A DNA stretch of 64,000 bases from Rhodococcus sp. P1Y (GCF_003641205.1 NZ_CP032762.1:5290001-5354000), one strand, 5' to 3'; shown: positions 1-9,617, counted from the first letter of the stretch. Notes: generated by a model not told the origin, from the sequence alone. A program made the numbers and translations.

Positions 1-770
<770 letters not shown>

Positions 771-772
771 CG

Positions 773-1030
773 TCAGCTCTCGCCGGTGTTCGGTTCCGTC
801 GAGCGAAGATTCTCGCGGACTGCACCTCGGTCGGTGCCTTCGTCGAGTTCCTGATCCGGGCCTGGATCTTCCTTCTCGAACGTCTCCGGCAACTTCTTGA
901 TCTGCTTGTTCATCGACCAGATTAGCAATGCGGTTCCGACGAGCAACGCGACGATGATCACGAGCCCGATGGGTGAGGACTTCCCGAATTCCGGCCCCGG
1001 CGCGCCCTGCGCCAGCAAGGACACGATCAT
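773..1030 (-). CDS. Small single-pass membrane protein downstream of mca
   Basis: An 85-residue protein starting [15 protein letters not shown]. It has one strongly hydrophobic segment at about residues 18-37 ([18 protein letters not shown]), then a charged tail rich in Glu and Asp. Its ATG overlaps the mca stop codon (ATGA), so the two are probably translationally coupled. A longer reading frame exists upstream, but it would run through the mca 3' end and is not needed. Position and size match the short hypothetical protein found next to mca in mycobacteria. No function is known; a membrane-tethered accessory of the mycothiol neighbourhood is only a guess. Confidence 0.75.
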   Translation of the reverse strand: MIVSLLAQGAPGPEFGKSSPIGLVIIVALLVGTALLIWSMNKQIKKLPETFEKEDPGPDQELDEGTDRGAVRENLRSTEPNTGES

Positions 1031-1905
1031 TCGGTGCGCTCCGGCTCGATCCCGGCGAAGAGTTCCGTTTCCGGAATCGACGTCTTGACCCTCGTTCGCG
1101 CGAGCTCGTATTCCTCGGTCGGCCACAACTTGCGCTGCACCTCCACCGGCACAGCGAAGAAGGATCCGTTGGGATCGATCTGCGTCGCGTGCGCCCGGAG
1201 AGCGTCGTCGCGCTGTTCGAAGTAGTCGCCGACGGTTACCTGCGTCGTGATGCGCTCCATGATCTCGTCACGGTCGCCGGTCCACCGCTTCAGCCAGTCC
1301 ACGAATGGGCTTTCTTCGCCTCGGTCGATGAACCAGTCGTGGAACAGCTGCATCCGCTTCCGGAGAAATCCGTGGGAGTAGTAGAGCTTGAGAGGCGTCC
1401 ACGGCTCGCCCACGTCGGGGAACTGCTCGGGATCTCCCGCAGCCTCGTACGCCGCAACCGACACCTCATGGCACCGGATGTGGTCCGGGTGCGGGTAGCC
1501 ACCCTTCTCGTCGTAGGTCGTGATGACGTGCGGCTTGAACTCGCGAATCACCTTGACCAGGGCCTCGGTCGACTCCTCCAGCGGGACGAGCGCGAAGCAT
1601 CCCTCCGGCAGCGGAGGAAGCGGGTCGCCCTCCGGGAGGCCGGAATCGACATAACCGAGCCAGGTCTGACGAACGCCCAGGATGCGGGCCGCCTCCGCCA
1701 TCTCCTCGCGTCGAACTTCTTGAATGCGATCGCGCACACCGGGGATATCCATCGCCGGATTGAGGATGTCTCCTCGCTCACCACCGGTGAGGGTCACGAT
1801 CAGGACGTCGTTGCCTTCGGCTGCGTACCGCGCTGTTGTTGCAGCACCCTTGCTCGACTCGTCGTCAGGATGGGCGTGAACCGCCATGAGCCGTAGTCCG
1901 GACAC
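1027..1905 (-). CDS. mca: Mycothiol S-conjugate amidase
   Basis: A 292-residue LmbE/PIG-L family zinc amidase. It cleaves mycothiol S-conjugates to a mercapturic acid, which is exported, and GlcN-Ins, which is recycled, so it detoxifies electrophiles in the cytoplasm. The zinc-site motif AHPDDE lies at residues 11-16, and a second metal-binding segment, [10 protein letters not shown], lies in the middle of the protein. The N-terminus ([19 protein letters not shown]) closely resembles mycobacterial Mca rather than MshB, and the length fits Mca. The start is GTG at 1905. The gene is divergent from the DUF4307 gene and overlaps the following small membrane-protein gene by four bases. Its presence implies that the host makes mycothiol, which is expected for Actinobacteria. 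Confidence 0.93.
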   Translation of the reverse strand: MSGLRLMAVHAHPDDESSKGAATTARYAAEGNDVLIVTLTGGERGDILNPAMDIPGVRDRIQEVRREEMAEAARILGVRQTWLGYVDSGLPEGDPLPPLPEGCFALVPLEESTEALVKVIREFKPHVITTYDEKGGYPHPDHIRCHEVSVAAYEAAGDPEQFPDVGEPWTPLKLYYSHGFLRKRMQLFHDWFIDRGEESPFVDWLKRWTGDRDEIMERITTQVTVGDYFEQRDDALRAHATQIDPNGSFFAVPVEVQRKLWPTEEYELARTRVKTSIPETELFAGIEPERTE

Positions 1906-2029
1906 GTTCTTTCCTCACCTCAGCTTCGCCTGCATGTTTCTCTACCCCTATAGTTCCACTTGGCGCCGACACTGCCCGCACCGGCTGCCGAAGACCCGAG
2001 CACGGGTTCCCGCTCCGAAGAAAGTTCGT
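1906..2029. promoter_or_regulatory. Divergent promoter region between mca and the DUF4307 gene
   Basis: This 124-bp gap separates two divergently transcribed genes, so both promoters should lie here. A TATAGT hexamer at 1949-1954 on the plus strand could be a -10 element for the DUF4307 gene, and its complement is AT-rich enough to serve the other direction. No convincing -35 is visible. This is a weak, motif-only call. Confidence 0.3.
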
Positions 2030-2455
2030 ATGACTGCCACGCTTCCCGAAGGCCGGTACCCGGCGTCGACGACGCGTCCCGGCGTCACCCGCCGCACCAA
2101 GAACCTCCTGCTGGTACTGGTGCTGGTCGTCGGACTCGGGGTCGCCTACTTCGGCTACCAACGTCTGTCCGTTCAAGACGTCGAAGGCAAGGCTCTGTCC
2201 TTCGACATCCTCGACGACGACACGGTCACCGTGGGCTTCAGCGTCACCCGCGCCGATCCAGGCCAGGAAGTTGTCTGCATCATTCGCGCTCGCTCTCGCG
2301 ACGGATCGGAAAGCGGCAGACGCGAGGTTCTCGTGCCCGGGTCGGTCGATCGCGAAGTGGAGGTGTCGTCGATCATCACGACGTCGAAGCCTCCCGCCAT
2401 GGCCGACGTGTACGGCTGCGGCACGAATGTCCCCGAGTATTTACGGGCAGGCTGA
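2030..2455 (+). CDS. DUF4307 family membrane-anchored protein
   Basis: A 141-residue protein starting at ATG 2030 (MTATLPEGRYPAS). A basic stretch (RPGVTRRTKN) precedes one transmembrane helix at about residues 24-43 (LLLVLVLVVGLGVAYFGY). An extracytoplasmic domain follows with a Cys in VVCIIRARS and another near the C-terminus in VYGCGTN, a pair that could form a disulfide. The architecture and the location between mca and greA match the DUF4307 family (Rv1081c-like in mycobacteria). Function is unknown. The reading frame is open upstream to 1886, but the earlier codons overlap the mca start and look non-coding. Confidence 0.8.
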   Translation: MTATLPEGRYPASTTRPGVTRRTKNLLLVLVLVVGLGVAYFGYQRLSVQDVEGKALSFDILDDDTVTVGFSVTRADPGQEVVCIIRARSRDGSESGRREVLVPGSVDREVEVSSIITTSKPPAMADVYGCGTNVPEYLRAG

Positions 2456-2486
2456 CCTCCCGCCGCCTCGTGGTAAGATTGCGCTG

Positions 2487-2513
2487 TACACGGTTCCGCA
2501 CTGGAGCCGTGTA
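2487..2513 (+). terminator. Hairpin downstream of the DUF4307 gene
   Basis: An 11-bp stem (TACACGGTTCC / GGAGCCGTGTA, one G-T pair) with a 5-base loop begins 31 bases after the DUF4307 stop codon. There is no U-tract, which is common for actinobacterial terminators, so it could also be a structured part of the greA leader. Confidence 0.4.
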
Positions 2514-2573
2514 TTGCTGCATTGACGGCCAGATTGGCAAGTGAGAAGCCGTAGCGGCGCCACTGCTGCAGCC

Positions 2574-2620
2574 GGCTCAAGCTGCTAGTCGGCTCAGGCT
2601 GCAGTTGGCTCAAAAAGTGG
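2574..2620 (+). repeat. Imperfect 16-17 bp tandem repeats upstream of greA
   Basis: Three successive copies begin GGCTCAAGCTGC, GGCTCAGGCTGC and GGCTCAAAAAG, with a period of 16-17 bp. They sit about 110-150 bp before the greA start, in its presumed promoter or leader. Function is unknown. Confidence 0.45.
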
Positions 2621-2725
2621 GCCGACAAGGGGGATCCGTCAGGGATATCCCTTGCCAACACGCGCGCGCATGTCAGCACAAGACCGGGAGTCCACCGCGA
2701 CTTCGACTACAAGGGAGTGATCGAG

Positions 2726-3220
2726 ATGACCGAGACCCAGGTGACCTGGCTTACCCAGGAATCCCACGACAGGCTCAAGAGCGAACTCGACCAACTCATT
2801 TCCAATCGTCCGGTCATCGCCGCCGAGATCAACGAGCGACGCGAAGAGGGCGATCTGAAGGAGAACGGCGGTTACCACGCAGCGCGCGAAGAGCAGGGGC
2901 AGCAGGAAGCCCGAATTCGCCAGCTGCAGGAGCTTCTCAACTCGGCGAAGGTCGGCGAAGCGCCCACACAGTCCGGTGTCGCCCTGCCCGGATCCGTCGT
3001 CAAGGTCTACTACGACGGAGACGAGTCGGATACCGAAACGTTCCTCATCGCCACCCGCGAAGAGGGCGCACGCGACGGCAAGCTCGAGGTGTACTCCCCC
3101 AGCTCGCCCCTCGGCGGAGCCCTCATCGACGCCAAGGTCGGCGACACCCGTGAGTACTCGCTGCCCAACGGCAAGACCATGAAGGTGACTCTTCTGAGCG
3201 CCGAGCCGTACCACACGTAA
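2726..3220 (+). CDS. greA: Transcription elongation factor GreA
   Basis: A 164-residue protein that binds the RNA polymerase secondary channel and stimulates cleavage of backtracked transcripts. The N-terminal half is the antiparallel coiled coil, carrying the acidic tip region [20 protein letters not shown]. The C-terminal half is the FKBP-like domain ([27 protein letters not shown]). Length and sequence match actinobacterial GreA closely. ATG 2726 (MTETQVTW) was chosen over GTG 2717 because homologues start there and AAGGGAG lies a suitable distance upstream. A strong terminator follows immediately, so greA is probably monocistronic. Confidence 0.96.
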   Translation: MTETQVTWLTQESHDRLKSELDQLISNRPVIAAEINERREEGDLKENGGYHAAREEQGQQEARIRQLQELLNSAKVGEAPTQSGVALPGSVVKVYYDGDESDTETFLIATREEGARDGKLEVYSPSSPLGGALIDAKVGDTREYSLPNGKTMKVTLLSAEPYHT

Positions 3221-3240
3221 ACACAGAAATTACCGACGAG

Positions 3241-3276
3241 AAAAGCCCCTGGCCAACACATTGGCCAGGGGCTTTT
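3241..3276. terminator. Bidirectional intrinsic terminator after greA
   Basis: A perfect 16-bp inverted repeat (AAAAGCCCCTGGCCAA, 4-base loop CACA, TTGGCCAGGGGCTTTT) lies 20 bases after the greA stop. Because the arms begin with A4 and end with T4, it has a U-tract on both strands and can also stop the convergent ABC-transporter operon, which ends at 3288. Confidence 0.93.
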
Positions 3277-3287
3277 CCGTGCTCGAC

Positions 3288-4079
3288 TCAGGCTGTCAAG
3301 GTTCTCTCGTACTTGCGCACCGACAGCGGCACGAAGATGACGAGGAACAGCACCACCCAGATCAACGTGTACAGAACGGGATTCTGCAGCGGCCACGCCT
3401 CCGGCGGCGGGGCGAGCGGATTGGTGTTGCCGAACAGCTCACGCACCGCGAGAGTCACCGACGAAATCGGGTTCCATTCGGCAATCGTCTTGAGCACCGT
3501 CGGGAAACCGTCGATCGGAACGAAGGTGTTTGCGATGAACGTCAGCGGGAAGATGACGATGAACGACGCGTTGTTGAAGATCTCCGGCGACCGCACCGTC
3601 AAACCGACGAACGCCATCACCCATGAGATCGAGTACGCGAACAGCAGGAGCAGAACGTACCCCGCCACCGCTTCGAAGAACGACGACGTGATGCGCCAGC
3701 CGACGATGAGACCCGTGATCGACATGATCGTGATGGTCACGATGTTGTTGCCGACGTCCGCTGCGGTGCGTCCGATGACTACTGCCGAACGCGCCATCGG
3801 CAGCGACCGGAAGCGGTCCATGACGCCCTTCTGAAGGTCTTCGGCCAGTGACGACCCTGTGATCGAGGCGCCGAAGATCATCGTCTGAACGAAGATGCCG
3901 CCCATCAGGAAGCTCTTGTAGTCGACACCGGGAATGTCGATCGCACTGCCGAACACGTACGCGAACAGGAGCACGAACATGATCGGTGACAGCGTCGCGA
4001 AGAACAGCAGATCCGGAACTCGCTTGAGCTTGATCAGGTTTCGCTTGGTGATGATGAGGGAATCGTGAAGAACGCTCAT
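3288..4079 (-). CDS. ABC-2 type exporter permease, DrrB-like
   Basis: A 263-residue integral membrane protein with about six hydrophobic helices, for example LLFFATLSPIMFVLLFAYVF near the N-terminus and YTLIWVVLFLVIFVPLSV at the C-terminus. The segment EDLQKGVMDRFRSLPMARSAV is typical of the DrrB/daunorubicin-resistance ABC-2 permease family. The start codon overlaps the stop of the upstream ATPase (ATGA), so the pair forms one exporter. In Actinobacteria such pairs export drugs or lipids; the substrate cannot be read from sequence. The reading frame ends 11 bases from the bidirectional terminator. Confidence 0.88.
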   Translation of the reverse strand: MSVLHDSLIITKRNLIKLKRVPDLLFFATLSPIMFVLLFAYVFGSAIDIPGVDYKSFLMGGIFVQTMIFGASITGSSLAEDLQKGVMDRFRSLPMARSAVVIGRTAADVGNNIVTITIMSITGLIVGWRITSSFFEAVAGYVLLLLFAYSISWVMAFVGLTVRSPEIFNNASFIVIFPLTFIANTFVPIDGFPTVLKTIAEWNPISSVTLAVRELFGNTNPLAPPPEAWPLQNPVLYTLIWVVLFLVIFVPLSVRKYERTLTA

Positions 4080-5044
4080 TTCTCTTCCTCCACTGGTGCG
4101 TCGTCCTCGGTGGCATGGCCGGTGAGGGTGAGAAATACGTCGTCGAGGTTCGGTCTGCGCAAACCGACGTCCACGACGTGGATGCCCGCTTCCTTCAATT
4201 GCACGAGCGCCGTCGTCAAGTCGTCGGCGCCGCCGCCGACTGGGATGCCGATTCGACGTGTCTGTTCGTCGTACGACGGCGCATCGAGGCCGATCGGGGT
4301 GAGGATTTCGAGTGCGCGATCCTTGTCGGCTGCATCGGTCAGCACGAACTCCAGACGCTCACCACCGACTTGATTCTTGAGCTCGTCCGCGGTGCCCTCG
4401 GCGATGATCGCGCCCTTGTCGAGGACGATGATCTTGTCTGCCAGCCTGTCGGCTTCTTCCAGATACTGCGTCGTCAACAGAATTGTCGTACCGTCCTTGA
4501 CCAGGTCGGCGATGAAGTCCCACATGGCATTTCGACTTCGCGGGTCAAGCCCGGTGGTGGGCTCGTCGAGAAAGACCACCTTCGGCCGCCCGATGAGGCT
4601 GGCTGCGATGTCCAACCGCCGACGCATACCGCCCGAGTACTGCTTGGCCGTCCGGTCGCGAGCGTATTCCAGATCGAACCGAGCCAGCAGCTCGTCGGCT
4701 CGCTTGTGCGCCTCGGCCTTCTTCAGGCCGAAGAGCCGTCCGACCATCTCCAGATTCTCGTATCCGGTCAGGTATTCGTCGACGGCCGCGAACTGACCGG
4801 TGAGTCCGATCGACTTACGCACTTCGTTCGGATTGTCGCCGACGTCGATGCCGTGCACCTTCGCTGTTCCCGACGTCGCTTTCAGAAGCGTTGCGAGAAT
4901 CCGCACTGCTGTTGTCTTGCCTGCCCCATTCGGTCCGAGCACGCCCAGGACCGTCCCCTCCGGTACGACGAAGGAAATGCCCGCCAGAGCCGTGTTCTTG
5001 CCGTACTCGAGTACCAGATTCTCGACTTCGATGGCGTTCGCCAT
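4076..5044 (-). CDS. ABC transporter ATP-binding protein, DrrA-like
   Basis: A 322-residue nucleotide-binding subunit. Walker A (GPNGAGKTT) lies at about residues 37-45, the signature YSGGMRRRLD in the middle, Walker B (VVFLDEPTTGLDPRSR) after it and the switch histidine region as TTQYLEEADRLAD. A DrrA-type C-terminal extension of about 100 residues follows, containing LRRPNLDDVFLTLTG. It energises the permease encoded directly downstream with a 4-bp overlap. A near-palindrome (CCAAGCGCTTAGG) sits upstream of the start and could be an operator. Substrate unknown. Confidence 0.9.
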   Translation of the reverse strand: MANAIEVENLVLEYGKNTALAGISFVVPEGTVLGVLGPNGAGKTTAVRILATLLKATSGTAKVHGIDVGDNPNEVRKSIGLTGQFAAVDEYLTGYENLEMVGRLFGLKKAEAHKRADELLARFDLEYARDRTAKQYSGGMRRRLDIAASLIGRPKVVFLDEPTTGLDPRSRNAMWDFIADLVKDGTTILLTTQYLEEADRLADKIIVLDKGAIIAEGTADELKNQVGGERLEFVLTDAADKDRALEILTPIGLDAPSYDEQTRRIGIPVGGGADDLTTALVQLKEAGIHVVDVGLRRPNLDDVFLTLTGHATEDDAPVEEEK

Positions 5045-5060
5045 GATGTGTTCCCCATTC

Positions 5061-5073
5061 CCAAGCGCTTAGG
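5061..5073. promoter_or_regulatory. Near-palindrome upstream of the ABC exporter operon
   Basis: CCAAGCGCTTAGG lies 17-29 bases before the ATPase start; its core AAGCGCTT is a perfect palindrome. The position suits a repressor site, but no regulator gene is adjacent, so this is a motif observation only. Confidence 0.3.
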
Positions 5074-5147
5074 CACTACATCGTGCTGACGTACTGCAGA
5101 CTCGAAACCTGTGGAAGATTAACCGGTCTTCGCCGAATACTGCGTGT

Positions 5148-6455
5148 CTACGGACGTGTGGGAGACCACACAGTCGACCCGGTGCGGCCGGACACGGTCA
5201 GTAATCCCGCGTTCTCTGCGACCGACATCTCGCGCGGATCCACACCGACAGGCCACGGGATCGACCACATCATGACCCCGTCCGATGCGCGCAAGGCGTG
5301 CATGCCGGTGTAGTCACCGAAGATGTAGTGTTCGCCGTCGGTGGTGCCGGCACGCGCCCAGTACGCGTCCGGCCACGGCGTCGTCCACGTCGTCAGACCG
5401 GTCCGGAGATCTATGCCGGAAAATGTGCGGGTCTCGGAAGAGCGAACGACGACGGTATTGCCCACCACGGCGAGGACTGCGGAGTTGATTCCGCCGTTGT
5501 TCTCCAGCGTGGCTGCATTTCGCCAGAGCTCGGCGCCGGTCCTCGCGTCGTAGGCACCGTCGCCGAGAAACTTCGGAAGGTCGTCGCTTGCACCCATGTT
5601 GGCCCAGGGCTCGGGCGCCAGACCGAACGTCGCGACCGGCACCTCGGTCCTGATCTCTCCCTGCCCGTCGAGGATCACCTCCCGCAGGGTGCCGTCCGGT
5701 GCCTGCGTGACGTTGGCGAAGAGATCGTTGCCTAGCGCGAGCGGATTCACACCGGCGTAGCGGAACCGAGGCTCACCGGTGTCGATGTCGATGATCTGAT
5801 GGGCACCACTCGAATACACGTCGGCGATACCGAGATCGGGGAACACGGCGGGCGATGCAGGCTGCCCGGCGACCGGCGACGGATAGGTCGCGTTCCAATG
5901 CTCGTCGAGTTCGGTGAACGTACCGCTGTGGATGGTGGACACCAGCATGTCGTCGCTGCGCCCGGAGACATATCCCACCCCTGCGGCAGCGCGGACGTGG
6001 TAGACGTAGAAATCGGTAGATATATCGCCGAGAATCCGACCGTCGGCGACATCGACATAGACGACGCGGTGATCGCCATAACACGCGAGTACGGTGTCGT
6101 CGATTTCCTCGGCGCACTGGCGCACCGGTCCGATGTCGCGCAGCCACAACCGTTTTCCGGTTCCGGGATCGAGCGCGAGCACTCGCAGACTGCGAGGATT
6201 CTGCGAGTAGACTCCGTCGGACAGTCCGACGAGCATGGGCCCTTCGCCACCCGGAACCTCGGGCAGCACGAATGGAGTCCGGTGCGTCGGCGTTCCCAGC
6301 GCAACCGGGTCGAGCGACCAGGCGGGGGTGGGCGCCACCGCGAAATCGCCGGGACCGAAGCGCGCGTCGAGGGCAGGTTCGGCCTGCGGACCAGCACAGC
6401 CCGCAGCGACAACCGCCACCACGATGGCAGCGGCGACCCTGTGTCTCGGTCTCAT
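5148..6455 (-). CDS. Secreted lipoprotein with PQQ-like beta-propeller
   Basis: A 435-residue protein starting MRPRHRVAAAIVVAVVAAGC, a classic lipoprotein signal with the lipobox cysteine at residue 20. The mature part has repeated segments of the kind LDPGTGKRLWLRDIG, DARTGAELWRN, IDLRTGLTTWTTPW and RASDGVMMWSIPW. These are the blades of a PQQ-like (pyrrolo-quinoline quinone-like) beta-propeller. No catalytic function can be assigned; such propellers often act as binding scaffolds at the membrane. The start lies six bases beyond the ilvA stop, so it may be cotranscribed with ilvA. A much longer in-frame extension upstream is antisense-free but overlaps ilvA and has no family support. Confidence 0.82.
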   Translation of the reverse strand: MRPRHRVAAAIVVAVVAAGCAGPQAEPALDARFGPGDFAVAPTPAWSLDPVALGTPTHRTPFVLPEVPGGEGPMLVGLSDGVYSQNPRSLRVLALDPGTGKRLWLRDIGPVRQCAEEIDDTVLACYGDHRVVYVDVADGRILGDISTDFYVYHVRAAAGVGYVSGRSDDMLVSTIHSGTFTELDEHWNATYPSPVAGQPASPAVFPDLGIADVYSSGAHQIIDIDTGEPRFRYAGVNPLALGNDLFANVTQAPDGTLREVILDGQGEIRTEVPVATFGLAPEPWANMGASDDLPKFLGDGAYDARTGAELWRNAATLENNGGINSAVLAVVGNTVVVRSSETRTFSGIDLRTGLTTWTTPWPDAYWARAGTTDGEHYIFGDYTGMHALRASDGVMMWSIPWPVGVDPREMSVAENAGLLTVSGRTGSTVWSPTRP

Positions 6456-6460
6456 CGCCT

Positions 6461-7678
6461 CTAGCTCTCGACCGTCACGACGTACCCACTCGAACCGAGG
6501 GCGTCGAGAACTTCTGTGCGATGCGTCGGTCCGCGGGTCTCGACGGTCAGCATCACCTCTACCTCTTCGAGTCCCAATTGGCCTCCAGTGCGGGAGTGAA
6601 CGACGTCGACGACGCTTGCTCCCGACGCCTTGACGACGCCGAGCAAACCGACCAGACCACCGGGGCGATCCGAAATAGTGACGCGCACAGCCAGATATCG
6701 GCCGGCAGCGCGCAGTCCATGGGTGATGACATGGGTCAACAGAAGCGGATCGATGTTGCCGCCGGAGAGGATCGCGCACACCGGGCCCTCCAGACCCAAG
6801 TCTTCGCGACTCATCAGCGCCGCGACTGCGGCAGCACCTGCGGGTTCGACGATCAATTTCGCGCGCTCGATACACAGTAGAAGGGCCCGCGACAAGGCGT
6901 CCTCACTGACAGTCACCACGTCGTCGACCCAGTCCACGACGTGGTCGAACGGCACGCTCCCCGGCAATCCGACGGCGATGCCGTCGGCCATCGTCGACAT
7001 CGATTCCGCTGCAACGGGATGGCCGGCTTTCAGCGATGTCGGCCATGCGGCGGCGCCCTCGGCTTGAACGCCGAGAACTCGGACGCCCGGCTTGTGGAAG
7101 TGGACGGCCGCGGCGACGCCTGCGAGCAGTCCCCCACCTCCCGTGGGTACGACGATGGTGCCGACGTCGGGCATCTGCCCCAGCAGCTCGGTACCCAGAG
7201 TCGCCTGTCCTGCAACGATATCCGCGTGGTCGAACGGGTGGATCAGGATGGCCCCGGTACGCTCGGCGAACTGGCGAGCATGACCGAGGGCCTCGTCCAC
7301 CGTCTGGCCGACCAGCGTGACGGATGCTCCGTAGGCCTTCGTCGCGACGAGCTTCGGCAGCGATACACCCGTCGGCATGAAGACCGTCGAGGCGATCCCC
7401 AATTCGGATGCGGCCCAAGCAACTCCCTGAGCATGGTTGCCTGCACTCGCAGCGACGACACCGTGTGCACGGTCGGCCGACGACAACTTGGCAATCCGGT
7501 TGTACGCCCCGCGCGGCTTGAAAGAGCCTGTGCGTTGCAGGTTTTCGCACTTGAGCCGCACTTCGAGACCGGTGAGGTCGGAGAGAATTCGAGAAGAGAC
7601 AACGGGGGTTCGTCGCATGACCGGTGCGAGGAGATTCTCCGCATCGGCGATGTCCTGCTGCGTGAGCAGAATGCTCAC
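6461..7678 (-). CDS. ilvA: Threonine ammonia-lyase (threonine dehydratase)
   Basis: A 405-residue PLP enzyme that converts L-threonine to 2-oxobutanoate and ammonia, the first step toward isoleucine. The PLP lysine is in GSFKPRGAYNR (Lys54), the phosphate-binding glycine loop is VPTGGGGLLAG and the cofactor-ring segment is LSGGN. A single ACT-like regulatory domain occupies roughly residues 325-405 (VRVTISDRPGGLVGLLGVVK). This short, one-ACT form is typical of actinobacterial IlvA and of the TdcB-plus-ACT group, so feedback by isoleucine may differ from the two-ACT enterobacterial enzyme. Its ATG overlaps the stop of the ferredoxin-reductase gene by four bases. Confidence 0.93.
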   Translation of the reverse strand: MSILLTQQDIADAENLLAPVMRRTPVVSSRILSDLTGLEVRLKCENLQRTGSFKPRGAYNRIAKLSSADRAHGVVAASAGNHAQGVAWAASELGIASTVFMPTGVSLPKLVATKAYGASVTLVGQTVDEALGHARQFAERTGAILIHPFDHADIVAGQATLGTELLGQMPDVGTIVVPTGGGGLLAGVAAAVHFHKPGVRVLGVQAEGAAAWPTSLKAGHPVAAESMSTMADGIAVGLPGSVPFDHVVDWVDDVVTVSEDALSRALLLCIERAKLIVEPAGAAAVAALMSREDLGLEGPVCAILSGGNIDPLLLTHVITHGLRAAGRYLAVRVTISDRPGGLVGLLGVVKASGASVVDVVHSRTGGQLGLEEVEVMLTVETRGPTHRTEVLDALGSSGYVVTVES

Positions 7679-8811
7679 CGCGGTTGGCCGATCTTCGCAC
7701 GCATCTTCATTACGCCACCGGCCTTGCCCGCACCGACAACGGCCGTAAGAATTCCATCACCGACATAGTATGCCAGGAATTTTCTGCCGTCGTCCTCGAT
7801 GATCTCCACCGAATCACCGGGAGATGGAGATCCGAGTGCCTGGATCTTCACGTCGTACTGGTCGCTCCAGAAGTACGGAACCACCGGACGCGACGCACCT
7901 GGTTCGACACCGAGCAATGCAGGTGCCATGACACGGACTTGGTCACCGACGTTGCTCCAGTGCTCCACCCTCTTACCCGCACCGGACCACCCGGCCACAT
8001 CTCCGACAGCCCACACATGCGGATCACTCGTGCGGCCCGTGGAATCGGCAGTGATGCCGTCACCGATCTCTATTCCCGACTCTGCCAGCCACCCTGCCGA
8101 CGGCGTCGAACCGATACCGACGACCACCAGGTCGGCCGCGATCTCGGAACCGTCGCTCAGAACCACGTGAGACACGCGGTCCACTCCGCGGAGGGTGTCG
8201 ACACCGACTCCGGTGCGCAGGTCCACACCCTCGGCGACGTGAAGGCGACCGATCAACGCCCCCACCTCGGTTCCCAGGACGGACGCGAGCGGGGTCTGCT
8301 GAGGCTCGACGACCGTCACGTCGACACCGAGATGCCGGAATCCGGCCGCGAGTTCGCACCCGATGAAACCAGCCCCGATCACCACCGCGTGCGAGCTCGC
8401 CCTGGCGTCCTGCCGCACGGCGTCGGCATCGTCGCGAGAACGAAGAACGTGCACGCCGCCGAGATCGGGCAGCGAGGACAGCCTTTTCGGGGTCAGCCCG
8501 GTCGCGATGACGAGGTCGTCGTATTTCAGTCGTGATCCGTCGGCGAGTTCGACGCACTTCTCGGCCGGATCGAGGGCCGTCGCGGCCACACCCAACCGCA
8601 ACTCGATGCGCTGCTCGTCGAAGTACTCCCGTGGTTCGAGCGTGGTGTCCTCGCGCTCGCCGCGAATCACTTCCTTGGACAGAGGAGGCCTGTCGTACGG
8701 CAGATGTGGTTCGTCGCCCACCAGCACGAGGTTCCCGTCGTACCCGAGTTTGCGCAATTCCTGCGCGGTGCGCAGCCCAGCGAGACCCGCTCCCACGATC
8801 ACAATCGTCAT
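7675..8811 (-). CDS. FAD-dependent pyridine nucleotide-disulfide oxidoreductase, ferredoxin-reductase type
   Basis: A 378-residue flavoprotein. The FAD-binding dinucleotide fold is at the N-terminus (IVIVGAGLAGLRTAQELR), an NAD(P)H-binding fold in the middle (VIGAGFIGCELAAGFRHLG) and a second FAD contact near residue 265 (VWAVGDVAG). This layout is that of putidaredoxin/rubredoxin reductases serving P450s or dioxygenases, not of glutathione reductase, as there is no CxxxxC motif. No ferredoxin, P450 or oxygenase gene is adjacent, so the electron acceptor is unknown. It overlaps ilvA by four bases, although the two functions have no obvious link. Confidence 0.88.
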   Translation of the reverse strand: MTIVIVGAGLAGLRTAQELRKLGYDGNLVLVGDEPHLPYDRPPLSKEVIRGEREDTTLEPREYFDEQRIELRLGVAATALDPAEKCVELADGSRLKYDDLVIATGLTPKRLSSLPDLGGVHVLRSRDDADAVRQDARASSHAVVIGAGFIGCELAAGFRHLGVDVTVVEPQQTPLASVLGTEVGALIGRLHVAEGVDLRTGVGVDTLRGVDRVSHVVLSDGSEIAADLVVVGIGSTPSAGWLAESGIEIGDGITADSTGRTSDPHVWAVGDVAGWSGAGKRVEHWSNVGDQVRVMAPALLGVEPGASRPVVPYFWSDQYDVKIQALGSPSPGDSVEIIEDDGRKFLAYYVGDGILTAVVGAGKAGGVMKMRAKIGQPR

Positions 8812-8886
8812 GGAAGATCTCTACCAGAAGAACAACTGTTTCCGGGACAGTCACGGTGTCCCTGCGGCGCGTCTACGATCGATGCC

Positions 8887-9330
8887 ATGAGCACTGACCC
8901 CAGCTTCGCCGCAGCCGGATCGGCAGCGTTGACCACTACGCAGGGTCGAACGATCATCGCCGACGCCGTGGTCGCGAAAATCGCGGGCATTGCCACACGC
9001 GAGATCGACGGCGTGTACGACGTCGGCGGCGGGACCGCCCGTGTCGTCGGCGCTCTGCGCGACCGCATCCCCGGCGCACGGGTCAACCACAGCCAAGGCG
9101 TCGCGGTGGAAGTCGGCGAGAAGCAGGCAGCCATCGACATCGGAATCGTCGCGGAGTACGGCGTCGCGCTTCACGAACTGGCAGCCGGGATCCGCCGGAA
9201 CGTCATCACGGCGGTCGAACGGATGACGGGCTTGGAAGTCACCGAAGTCAACATCACCGTCTACGACGTCATCTTGTTCGACGAGGCGGAGCAGGCCGTC
9301 GACACCGACGTTCGACCGCGGGTCCAGTGA
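8887..9330 (+). CDS. Asp23/Gls24 family envelope stress protein
   Basis: A 147-residue protein starting MSTDPSFAAAGSAALTTTQG. It carries the Asp23 core: GRTIIADAVVAKIAGIATREIDGVYDV, then QGVAVEVGEKQAAIDIGIVAEYGVALHELAAGIRRNV with a typical VTEVNITVYDV end. Asp23 proteins are abundant membrane-associated stress proteins in Firmicutes, anchored by AmaP, and related cassettes are common in Actinobacteria. It is the first gene of a five-gene overlapping cluster (8887-11354) and its stop overlaps the next start (GTGA). The exact role in Actinobacteria is not established. Confidence 0.87.
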   Translation: MSTDPSFAAAGSAALTTTQGRTIIADAVVAKIAGIATREIDGVYDVGGGTARVVGALRDRIPGARVNHSQGVAVEVGEKQAAIDIGIVAEYGVALHELAAGIRRNVITAVERMTGLEVTEVNITVYDVILFDEAEQAVDTDVRPRVQ

Positions 9331-9614
9331 CCGCCGACTCGCTCGAGCTCGCGGATTCGGTCGCCGAGGCCGTGCTGTCGGTGTCCGGTGTTGCGGCACT
9401 GCACGGAGGCGAGTTCGGTGAAGTCGCTACCTACCTTCCCGGAAGGAAGGTCGTCGGCGTACGAATCGACGCCGAGCGTTGCGACATCCATATCAGCGCC
9501 GAGTACCCGTGCGATGTCAATGGAGTTGCCTCGGGCGTCCGCGCTGCAGTGAGACCGCTCGTACCCGTGACGGTCGCGGTGACCGTCGAAGACATCGTCG
9601 TTCCAGAAAGCTGA
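9327..9614 (+). CDS. Second, short Asp23-like protein
   Basis: A 95-residue protein starting with GTG at 9327, overlapping the preceding stop. It follows the Asp23 pattern in shortened form: LADSVAEAVLSVSGVAALHGG, then RKVVGVRIDAERCDIHISAEYPCDV and a C-terminal VPVTVAVTVEDIVVPES strand. It is probably a paralogous partner of the first Asp23 protein. There is no membrane segment. Its size and position between an Asp23 gene and a small DUF2273-like membrane gene are typical of such clusters. Confidence 0.75.
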   Translation: MTADSLELADSVAEAVLSVSGVAALHGGEFGEVATYLPGRKVVGVRIDAERCDIHISAEYPCDVNGVASGVRAAVRPLVPVTVAVTVEDIVVPES

Positions 9615-9617
9615 GAC

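Noticed and set aside
5041..5147. A small gene between the ABC transporter and the lipoprotein
   Set aside because: The frames there are short, start in poor context and cross the lipoprotein 3' end.
6456..6875. N-terminal extension of the beta-propeller lipoprotein frame
   Set aside because: It overlaps ilvA, has no family support and would remove the clear lipobox signal at 6455.
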